Program-made: the position numbers and the translations under genes
NCBI GenBank assembly: GCA_009760855.2
Contig: WPIO01000022.1
Coordinates: forward strand, 1,755,001 to 1,807,500
Direction of reading: 5' to 3'
Length of the DNA: 52,500 nt
DNA from: Cristatella mucedo
Lineage: Eukaryota; Bryozoa; Phylactolaemata; Cristatellidae
Shown: positions 24,701 to 36,700 of the stretch, piece after piece
Layout: each line of letters opens with the position of its first letter
How positions within the stretch are numbered: the stretch's first letter is position 1
Notes under the pieces: model-generated
What the model was told of the DNA's origin: nothing
The model's database searches: none
The model's input: the letters and a program-made list of their open reading frames with translations, nothing else

Positions 24701-27700
24701 GCTTGCATCCCTTGTCCTATAACTTGTCTGTAGGTTTAATATCGATCGGCAGGTCTTGGATAAACATGCATTGGCATTTCGAAGTACCTTGGTTTAAATA
24801 GTCGTGCAGCATGATGTGTGAAGCTCTAAAAAAGAAGTTTAGTTCTCTTACGGTGTACTTTATAAAAGATTTATTATTTACGCATGGTATATCAAAAAAT
24901 AACAGGACTTTTGACATTAATGGTCCTGACATCAGTATGACAGCATAAGGAAAGTATGCCAGTAATCGAGCTAGATTGTAACGTAGCATCAATATGAACT
25001 TTTGCCCTTACTTGTACGGTGACACTGGACATTTCCTCGTGAGTACTTTCATGATATTTGGGATACATAAGCTAACAACCCCTTTCTATATTTCGTTAGG
25101 CCTGGATAACTGAGTGATGAGGTTATTCACTAGCCCAAGGTGTGACATTTCTCATGCAGTTCAGCTTGGTGCGTCTCCTCAAAATAGTGTTTTGAAATAC
25201 AAATAAAAACCAAATAAGCTCACATTGTCACACTTGCGAGACTTTCTCGAAGTTTTAAGTTACTGTAAAAAGCTAGCCCTTGTTCTAGAACATGCAAATC
25301 ATTGTTTGGCAGATAATAATAAAATGTATTTGTTTAGCACCCTAGAAGAATTAAGTTTATTTCTAGGCACTGTACCTATATTGGAAATGAAGCATGTCAA
25401 TTGATTAATTAAAACGTGGGTTTCCATCGTGCACAGTCTCTCAAAGAATAATATAAATGGAGCAAAGGATAATTTAAATGAACGAAGAGAATAATTTAAA
25501 TGGATATAAAGGATGTTTTAATGGATGCGAGGTAGAATTTCAATGGACAAAAAGGATAATTCAAATAGAACCAAAGGATAATTTAAATTGACGGAACACA
25601 TGCTCTGAGTAACAAGTAGTTTTAACTCGTTTTTTAAGTGGTGTCAATTTAGGAGATCGCATGATTAGTTCAAGACTTCGGAAGTGTAGGAGCTGAACGC
25701 ACGGTCTACAAGAAATTTATAGTTGTTTGAGGCACAGCCAAAATACTCGAATCAGAGGGATGCGTGGCTCGATAGGAATCCTTATTAGGAAGTATTTCAG
25801 ATAGGTTTACTGCAGAGAAGGAAGTAAGGGATGCAAAGGTGAGTGAATTAACCTTGACAGTCGTACGCTGTTTGATAGGCGCCTTGCGAAAATCGGTTAG
25901 AAGTGGTGTGCTTCAGCAGTGGCCTATTTACAGTCCCTACGAAAGATTTTCTTATTCAGTCTATTGAGACTTGGACAGTCAACAAGTAAATTAAACCAAC
26001 CTTAACGAGTGCTTCCAGCCGTTGATGCAAATTGGCTTGCTGCTGAAAAACACTTCTGCCTGTGCTGAGTGTTGCATATCATTTAATCATATAACTAAAT
26101 GCTTTGTGGCATTGCTTTTTGGTAGGTTCACATACTATTTGTAGGCCTGCCATTTTTGTCAAATAGCTTTTATGAAACTGGAAGCAATACAGGTAGAGGC
26201 AATCATTTTTATATTAATAAAAATGATAATGACAATAATAATTTATTTACATGGTGCCCTAAGCATTTTACAGAGGCTTTAGGTAAAGCGTGTTTACATG
26301 GTTACCGGCCCTGATTCTGCCCAGGAGCGTGGAGCTTGCCTTAAAAGACCGAGGTCGTGGGCTGAGCCGTACGGCATATTGTAAGTGCTCGGATGGAGAT
26401 AGATCACATAATTCATTTGTTTAGCGCTCTAAGAGAACTTGGTCTCTTTTCAGGCTCTCCAAATATGCCATGGGGCTTGAGGCCACGACCTCGACCAGAC
26501 CTTGGTCAGGGCGTACACCTTAACCACTGGGAGAAAATAGTGCGACTAAGCTCTCATAGGGAGTTCAACTAATAAATTGTAATAATTCATAGACAAAACT
26601 TGCGCAGTTTTCCACGGGTAGGGACACCAGGGTCAGTGCACAATGACCCTGCGAATGCTGCGAAGAACAGGTGTGTTTGTAGCTTCTTTGTAATTGTAGT
26701 TTCAGAGGATGTCGTGGGTTCGACACCTGACGAGTGTACGAACTATAGGCACGGTCTCCAATGGATTTGAGGTTGATTCGATGCACGGTTAAACTATTTG
26801 AGACTGAAAATCAGATTGCAGCATGCATAGAATCAGCAAGCTTAGAGCACACAATTTATAAAAAAAAAGTAATAATAATACATTTGTGATAGTGCCCCTC
26901 AGAAAAATCATTCTTTTTCTAGGTACTTTACATTTACTGCAAAGGAAGTATGCTCGTATGGTTAGTGGTAAAATGCTCAATGACATCGTGCAAAACATGG
27001 TTAGAGGTTACATGCACTGGGTCAGCATGCAAATGTTATTAGTAGCAACATGCACAGTGTCAGCACCCTAGAGCACACAAACAACAAATCTCATCGACCC
27101 ACTAAATGCTATGAGAAATAGATGTGGTTTTAGTTATTTTAATGTGATCTAGTCAGGGAATGTCGTGAGGCAAGTCGAAAGTGGGTATTTGGAACATAGG
27201 AACTAAAACCACGGTCTCCAAAGGATTTTATGTTCTTACATGGTATATGTAAACGCTAGTATTCAGAAAAGCAGGTGGTACGATGCTTAGCCTGGTGGGG
27301 AGTAGATGTGATAGGTAGGCTACAGCCAAAGAATGACATAACCTAAAAGTGAGAGACGAAACCTTGAAGTAGTGACTTGGAGACAGTACTGGGCTAGTAC
27401 TTAGTACTAGGTTCTAGGCTAGTACTTAGTACTTAGTACTTAGTACGTAGTACTAGGCTTTTGGAACAAAGGAACTAAAACCACGAAACTTTGAAGTAGT
27501 GACTTGGAGCCAGTGCCTGTGGGTTGAGAAATGGTGCGGTGTGGCAGCTTCGACGCTCACGACAGATTAGCCTGGCTGAAGATTTTAGCACCAGCTGTAA
27601 GCGCCTGAATTCACAGGTTTACTTATATCCATGTGCGGATGTCATCAATGAATGCAGCAACGCAGTTACGAGAACTAAACGTGCAGGAGTGCTATGTGGG

Positions 27701-30700
27701 ATCAGAGCAAATGTGCAATTGGGTGTCATCAGCATAGACGTGAAAGCGCAGATTTTGCCTGGAAATCACATCGGCTAGAAGGAGAGTATAAACTGTGAAA
27801 AGAACGGGACCAAGCACGAAGCCCTGAGGTAGACCCCATATTTCAGAGGTTCCTAGGATTATTTTTTTCCATTCACATCAATACTCTATAGTCTCCCGCT
27901 GAGATAGGACCTGAACCAACGCAGTGCAGGGCCAGTGATGCCCAAGCAAAATGAGAGGCGCTCAAGAAGGACTCGGTGATCGAAGTGTCAAAAGCTGCCG
28001 AAAGATCGAGCAAAGCAAGCAGAGATGCTCTACCTAAGTAAGCATTCCAAAGTAGGTAGTATGCACCCGAAGCAATGCCGACTCAGCGGCGAATAGCTCT
28101 AAAACCAGACAGGAACTTTGTAGTAAGGTTAGAAGTTTCAATATATAAGATCAGCTGGTCAGCCACGACTCGTTTCAGTTTCTTTGATATAAGCGATGTA
28201 AGTGAAACTGGGCCGTAGTTGCTCAAATTCTATTGATTTAGCATTGCTTTCTTGAGTAGTGGCGAGACTACAGCTTTTTAAAAGGTGCTAGGACATGACC
28301 TCGGGCTAATGATAAAGTATTTATGATGTTAGGTACTCATGGTAGCAGCAGATCTATGCATCGTCGAAGCAGGGCAGTGGGAATAGGGTCTAGAGCACTA
28401 GTTGTCATCTTTGATTGGGATACGAACTCCAGGACGAGGTCACTATTGGCCTCCTTAAATGTACACATTGGGATGCTGCAAGGAATTGAGGGACGGGATT
28501 CCAGCAGGATGCTGCCACCCAGAGGCCTTTCGGAGTGAGACCTTTTGGAGCCCAGGAGACAAAGCTACAAATGACAGCTCCTCCCCTTGTCAAATATTGC
28601 TGCAAGATAGCTCTACCACATAGGAAATGCCGAAAATATACGCTGTTAGCCATATCGAGTAGAGAAAGTTTTATTAAACTGTAGTAAAGGTATAGGGTTG
28701 GTAGTTATCACAGCTTTCACTGAAGTGATTTTCCGGCTTTCAACGTGGAAAACTGGTCTATAACAGTTTGGAAGTCAATAGTTTACAGTATTTCTTTCTT
28801 TATGCTTAACAAGGCCAAATCAGAGAGTCGATTTTACCCCCATTGATGCTCTCAGGTAAGACATGATTATCTTCAGCTTGATAAGGGAACGTTCACAACT
28901 TGCAACAGATACAGGTACGGTGAGAATGACTGGCCATGTGAATCTCAAATTAGGAAATACATCTTCTACATGAATGACAATGAAGAAATAAGTTCGATTG
29001 GTTTCTTAGTGCTGAGATGTGACGTGTGACAGGAAGCATTTCACGGTAACATATTTCTTTGTACTGCTCTCTTCCATCAAAGTCTGAACAAAAGACGCCT
29101 CCAAGATCTAGACATTGCTAGCGCAGTCAGATCTAGCCAAGTATTTTAAAAAGCATCTCAACTTGTAACCAGAAACCAAATTTGGCATCAAAATCTTTGA
29201 GTCGGGAAAATGTCGTTGTAATTACCTGTCGGAGGTATTTATAATATTCTTCATTATTCTTGAAATATTTACCTCTACCGTGAGACCAACATCTAGAGAG
29301 TTCTCCAGGCATCTTTGTTTTTCACCGGATTCTTTGTTTAACTGCAAATCCCCACAATTCACATCTTTTTTTGTAATGTAATGTAGTGTATCTCCGCATG
29401 TAACTCCACAAAGTCATAAAGACCACGTGGGTGTTACGCGGAAGAGTTTTGTATAGCGCACTCACAGCCTAAGCGGCTCTCGGTACGCATTCGGCAGCCA
29501 AAAGACTTCGTCTCACGCAGCAAAGAGAAACTGGGAAGCATAGCAGAGTCAGGAGAGCAGTTGAGGTAGTGATTAGCATGAAGTAGCAGCTCGGGGCCGC
29601 TGAAAAGAATGAGCCATAGTCGGCAGTAGTAGAGTAGTTGTCGTTGCATAAGAATTTTGGAAGCGAGTTCCACAGTCTAGGACCTGCAGAGCTAAAGCTT
29701 CTGTCGCCAACTGTCTTTAAGCGGAGGAATGAGACAGCTAGTTTATTGTCCACACAGGACCTGAGGGCGCGAAAAGGCTGAAACTGATGCCGAAGTTCAG
29801 CTAGGTACGAAGGAGCCAAGCCGTGGTGGGCCTTGTGGGTCGGTGTAAGAACCTTGCTCTGAATCCGTTGGTCAACCGGCATCCATCTTAGCTCTTTCAG
29901 CAAAGGAGACCTTTTGACATCCAGTACTGATTCCTGGCGTAGGCCTTCTCAAAGTCTTGACAACTCATTCTGGGAAGTTTTGAGTTCACTTTTTGAGGCG
30001 TCTTTTAAGTTCATGTTCATTCGTCAAAAATTCGAAAAACAAAATAAAAAAAAAATAAAAATCCAAACATTCACGTTTTTTAAGTTCATCTTTGGATTCT
30101 GCAGTCTTTTCTCAGCGGGATCAATCTTCCTTAAGATGCGGTAATCTTAAAATGACAACAGAGTCGAAAATTTAAATTTTCAAATTCCAATATAAGAGAT
30201 TTCTAGCTTCGCTCCTTGTTTCAGGCGTTCCACTAGTGTATTCAGACATGTGCCCCAAAAGACTTACGACGCTATTTAGTCTATCTTCCATAGCATTGAC
30301 AGCGTCCATTCTTGCACTACACCTTACTGCAGAGTCACGATTGACAATAATGGCTTAGACTTTCTTTAGTTCTTTTGACCGCAGAGTTGATATTGAATAG
30401 AATTATTAAGTGCTCTCTATTGTTCGAAAAAAGGTAATGACAACGGAATCTTGGCTTGCAACATGAACTCCCTCCATGTTCTTGCTGTGGTTGTCACAGT
30501 TAGTTGACAAAAATTGCCTTCTTATTTCTGGACAGCATTCTCTTTCTAAGACCTGACTAGTAGCCATAAATGACTGCTGCGTCGTCTTAGCACAGCCGGT
30601 TAGTTTAGCCTACCTTGTATGATCTAATAGTATATCGGTTTTCAACCACAGCACGCTGCCTCGCCCTTGTGGTGCCGTAGCAGACCGGGCTCGCCTTATG

Positions 30701-33700
30701 CGCGACGCAGTCCGTCTGTGGCAAGCAAGATGGGGCGAGCGGACGGGAAGCGCAGTCAGAACGCAGACGGAGAGGCGAATGTTCGTGATCTCGTTTGGCT
30801 ACTAGTGCCGGTCGAGTACACTGTGGTTAAAGCTCCTCAGTGTTTACATGTCGTTGCATGTGGGCAGCCAAAGCGTCGAGCTATAGCTTGGTCTAAGTCT
30901 GTAATTAGGCTTAACTAGCTCAGCCAGTAATAGTTAAGTTCACTGAAACCAGGACTTGCTTGAAGTGAAGACTTTTATTTTCAGATGACAAAGTTTTAAG
31001 AAAAATATGCTCAATTTATTTCGCTTTTGGTGCCAAATTAGCCCTGGCGTCTGAGGACATCTGTCCTTTCTGCCCAACCCTTGCTACGCTTCTGCGGCCA
31101 GTGTAAGGATTGACTCTGTGGTCTTGTCTATCTTGTTGGCAAAGAAGCTAGAGAAGCGATCGGCTAGATAATCACGTGGAACATCAGGTAAGGAGCTAGC
31201 GTAGGCGCTGCTGAGGAGTTGGTTGATGGTCAATATCAGCATATTTGGATTATGCTTCTGTGATTCAACAATGCTTTCTATAGAAAATAGACTGGGCCTA
31301 TGCTAGAATCAGTTGTCAGATCTACAGTAGTCCTCGTATGCCTATCAACGGACAGTCAGTCCTAATCTTCGGTGTACTTTTTTAAGCTTTTGCTTATCAG
31401 ACCTAGCTAGTTTAATGTGTAAGGTAAGCCATAGGCCATCTAGGCAAGGGTAAACAGTGTGTTTAATCAGAGATGCAAACTCGTCAACCATGTCAACTAG
31501 TGTCATGCTGTAGCAACCTTACAATGGAGATAGGTCGGAAGGAAGATGGAGCAGCCAGGGCGAAGCAGATATTCTCGTGGGGACAACATAGATGTCAAGT
31601 GTGTTGAGGTTTCCCTATTAACGGGTCATTTTACATGAGGGGTTCATAAGTTTTAGACTGAATAGGATTTAACTGTGGTCAGATATCGCTTTCATGCTGA
31701 CGGTACTCAGATTTATTTGCCATTCAAGCCGTCGGAATCTACTGCAGCAACTTATAAACTGAATGCTTGCCTTGCCGACATTCGATCCTGGATGTCGGCA
31801 AATTTCTTGAAAGTATGTGACGATAAAACTGATCTGCTATTCATGAGACACCCTAGGCGAGTGGCTGGATAAGAAGGCTTTGCTCTTTTCTACTAGGCGA
31901 TGCTATTGAGCTACCATCACCACACACTCAAAATTTGTGTGTCATTTGAGACAGGTGCCTAAATTTTAAAAACTGTATACAGGGACTAATTCTACAGCTA
32001 GCCATCACTTCCGATGCCAATCTAAGATTATGATCTATCTTCCATGGTGGCTTGCAAACAACTTAACTAGCTCCTTAGTTCTGTTTTGGCTTGGTTATTG
32101 AAATATTCTTGTGGCAGGGTAACCAAAAACAAGGAACTATGTCACTGCAAATGACTATGAATATGGCTGCAAGGTTAGTTTTTTTCGGATTTTCAAGGTT
32201 AGACCACGTGTCTCCTTTGCTGAAAGAGCTAGGATGGCTGCAAGTTGATCTACGGATACAGAGCAAAGCTCTAACACTGCCTCACATGGCCCACCACGGC
32301 TTGGCCCCTTCATGTCTAGCTGAACTGCTGCATCGGTTTTACCCTGTTCGTGCCCTCAGATCCTGTAAGGACAATAAATTAGATTTTCTACTCCTCCGCT
32401 TAAACATTGTTGGCAACAGAATTTTTAGCTCTGCATGTCCTAGATTGTAAAACTCGCTTCCACAACTCTTACGTAACGACAACTACTCTCCAGCGGCAGA
32501 CTAAGGCTCATCCTTCCTAGTAGTCATAAGCTGCTACTTCTGTGCTATTCACTACCTCAACAGTTCTCCTGACTCTGCTAAGCTTCCCACTTTCTCTTTG
32601 CTGCATGAGGTAAAGCCTGTGGGCTACCGAATGCGTACCAAAAGCCACTTAGGCTGTGAGTGCGCTAAACCAAACTCTCTTGCGTAATACCCACATAGCC
32701 TTTGTGGCTTTGTGGAGTTACAGACAGAGATAAACAAGCAGAATTTGGTTAAATTTCCTTATGATAGTGTGCAGTTGTAGGACAACATTTAGTCGACTGT
32801 GTGACACTCGGTGTAAATACGCCTATGGATATGCACCTCAAAAGAAAATTAGTCAGTCATCTTGCGAAATCCGGTGCTTATGGCGTCAGATAAGTTATCA
32901 AAATTAGTGATTAATTCACCCATAGTGAAGAAGAAGCGATTTCTTGCACACAGAATAGAAATGAGATTAGAGGAATTTGACATGAGTGAATACTTAGTCC
33001 CGAGGGCCGATCAATTGCTGCCACCGTTGGTAGCTTGTTGTTGGGTGGGCTCAAAATAACAGATTGGAAGGACTGCTTTGGGGGGACTGCAAATGGTTTA
33101 AATTGTAGGATCATCGTGTGATAATGACGACTTAGCCTAAAGTTTTGATTGATCTAGGGCTGTAAAAGAAGGAGAAGCCGGTTGAGGTTGCGTCGTTAAC
33201 CGTTGGGCAGTTTACTCATTTTAGCCAGGTTTCAGTCGAAGCGAGCAGACCGAGGCATTTTCTCAGAAACAGTCTCGCTAATTAATATTTTTTCATTGCA
33301 AATTTAGCGAGGATTTTAAAGACAAGCATTATGTCGGCCTCAAGAGTTATATGAGGCCGTGTATATTTAATTCATTATTTAACGCCCTAAGGGATCGACA
33401 TCACTATTCAGTTATGCCACGGGGTTTGAGCCGATGACCTTAGCCAGACGTTGGTCGGAGCGATCGCCATAACAACTTCGCCAAGCCAGCTCGGCATAGC
33501 ACTGAATTAAAGAGATTCACAGCTACGCTTGAGAAAGAACGTGCTGAGCTGGTTCGAGGCAATGCTGGGAATCCCAAACGATCTCCCGCGTCGGCTCTGG
33601 GGTGCTTTCCTTCTGTTAGTGCATAATTCACGGGCCTTGGTAGCAAAATTAAAATCTAGGAAGGCTTTTGAACGGCAATAACAGAACGCTAATAGGTACG

Positions 33701-36700
33701 CACGATCGTACTAATAAGCAGGTTACAAGCCGCCGGCGTCTCTAACGCCGCTGCCGGCGTGGTGGACCCAGCTCCAAGCGGTAGGCCTTTAGATACCCTT
33801 TAGAGGCACGTAATTTCGCTAATATCAAAATATAAAATATAAAAAGATAATAAAAATTATAAAAATAGTCGTAATTGTATACGTGCTGCAGTCAAGCAAC
33901 CAACAGGTAAGCTTTAAACAGGTCCTGGCTGTATAGGTTTCCACATATGTTGTTCACAAGAACTTCTATTTTCCGATGAGTATTCTGCAATGGACAATAA
34001 ACGCTAGTATAGCTTAATTTCAGGGGAGGCAAGAATGTAATGTATCTCCGTCAGTAACTCCACAAAGTCATAAAGACCATGTGGGTGTTACGCAGGAGAG
34101 TTTTGTATAGCGCACTCACAGCCTAAGCGGCTTTCGGTACGCATTCGGTAGCCAACAGACTTCGTCTCACGCAACAAAGAGAAAGTGGGAAGCATAGCAG
34201 AGTTAGGAGAGCAGTTGAGGTAGTGAGTAGCATGGAAGTAGCAGTTCAGGACCGCTGAAAAAGATGTGCCATAGTCGGCAGTTGGAGAGTAGATGTCGTT
34301 GCGCAAGAATTGTGGAAGCAAGTTCCACAGTCTAGGACCTGCAGAGCTAAAGCTTCTGTCGCCAACTGTCTTTAACCGGAGGAATGGGACGGCTAATTTA
34401 TTGTCCACACAGGACCTGAGGGCGCGAACAGGCTGAAACTGATGCAGCAGTTCAGCTAGGTATGAAGGAGCCAAGCCGTGGCGGGCCTTGTGGGTCAGCA
34501 TAAGAACTTTGCTCTGTATCCTTTGCTGAACCGGCAACCATCCTAGCTCTTCCAGCAAAGGTGACACGTGCTCAAACCACTGGGACTTGAAGACCAGCCT
34601 TGCAGCCATATTCATAGTCTGCTGTAGTGGCATAATAGCTTTCTTTGGTAGCCCAGCCAAAAGGGAATTACAATAATCAAGCCGAGACAGAACTAAAGAG
34701 CTAGTTAAATTTTTTACAAGCCACTGTGGGAGACAGCTTCTAATCTTGGATAGGGATCCGATGTGATGGCTAGCTGTAGAGGCAGTCTTCTGAATGAAGC
34801 TTTTGAAATTGAGGCAGCTGTCGAACACGACACCTGGATTACGAGCACGTGGTGACGGTCGCACAATAGCATCACCTATTAGAACAGCAAAGCCTTTTAA
34901 TCCGGCCACACGCTTAGGGTGTCCTATGAGAAGCAGTTCGGTTTTATCGTCATTTAATTTCAGGAAGTTTTCCGACATCCAGGATCGAATATCGGCAAGG
35001 CAAGCATTCAGTTTCTCAGTTGCTGCAGCAGATTCCGACGGTTTAAATGACAAATACAACTGAGTATCGTCAGCATAGAAGTGATATCCTATTCCATGGG
35101 CCTTAATCACTTTTCCCAGAGGTTGCGTATAAATGGAGAACAGCAAGGGACCAAGTACAGACCCTTCTCATGTCTGAGACCTGACCCCCACACGACACGG
35201 ATTGAACACGATCAGACAAGTAGGATTTAAACCACGACAGTGCTTCGTCTGCCAGACCGATCGTTGTTCCCAATCTTTCAAGCAGAACTTCGTGATCAAT
35301 GGTGTCGAAGGCAGCAGACAGATCTAGCAGAGCTAGGGCAGTGACATTCCCGTCGTCGTTGCCGCGTAGAATGTCATTGTTAACACGGAGGAGAGCAGCT
35401 TCAGTGGAGTGCTGCCTCTTGAAACCTGATTGAAATGTTTCTGACATTCCATTATTTTCAATATGTTCAACTAGCTGCTTAGCAGCAATTTTTTCAAGAA
35501 TCTTTGATAAGAACTAGAGAAGGGAAACTGGACGATAGTTTGCTAGGACCTCTGTGTCTAACTCAGGCTTTTTAAGAATAGGTCTTGAAGATGAGTCGCA
35601 TGGATGCACTAAATTCTGTGATAAATTGATGTGGTTTTAGCTTCTGTTCAAATTTTGTCAAGATAGGGAATATCATGACGTCAGTCGTTAGTGAGTTCTA
35701 GTCTTTCGGAGCACACGAACTAAAGGCACGGTCTGTAAAAGATTTGACGTTCGTATGAGGAATAGTTAAGACTTGATTCCTAAAAGTGAGCGGTAAGAGG
35801 CCTGTTCTGCTTGGAGAGTAATTCTAATAGTAAGGCTGGAGCGAGAGAATGGAGAGACCTAAATATGAGTGGCATGACCTTTAATGTAATGCACTACTTT
35901 ATGTGGACCCGTGTAGGACGGCGAGAAGTGGTTTAATGTGGAAACTGCTAAAGCTCACTGCAGCCTAGACTGGCTGCTGCTGCTGCTGAGGTTTGAGGCA
36001 TCCACTGTAACCACCTGAGTGCACATTCCAGTGGACCTGCCAGCAGTGAGTTATATTCGAGACAGGTCACAAATGCTTGTACCAACAGTGATGTGGTTTC
36101 TCTGTCTAAGTAGACACGAATTCGTGCCACCTTACTACATAGGTGAAAGTAGGCTGACTTAAAGGTTGAGCTGATGCGGTCGTTAAGAAAAAGGTTTACT
36201 TTGAACACTACACCAGACGCCATGCAAATGCTTCATGGGATATGCTGGCAGAGCAAATTTTTACTGATTGGTTTTCTAATTTCTGAGTCACTTCAGGTTG
36301 ACCTATATAGGGGGAGTGTAAATATTGAGAAGAAGCGGACCAATGGTAGAGTCGTGGAGTACCCTGTGCTTTTGAGGCTTTTCGTATGATTGTTGCTCGT
36401 TGACATCTCTGCTCTGGAGTCTCCCTCTGAGATATTACCTAAGCCAATTTACAATGCCAGTGGTGCCCAGTGATATGAGAAGCGCTCAAGACTGATTTTG
36501 AGATCAATAGTACCATATGCAGCCGAAAGATCAAGAAAAAAAGTAGCGATACTTTTACTAAATCTACATTCCTGAGAAACTCGGTAAACACCGGAAGTAA
36601 TGCTAACATTGAGGAGGGATTAGCTCTAAAATGGACTCAAATTTATTAGCTAGGTTTAAATTTTCAGTAATTAATCTGCGAATACTCGTTCTAGGTCCTT

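Noticed and set aside
31675-32730. Twin-priming (5'-inverted) LINE explanation for the opposite-strand pieces at 31 kb
   Set aside because: Minus-strand endonuclease sequence resumes on the far side of the sense piece (32735-33270) in the correct order, which fits a nested insertion better.
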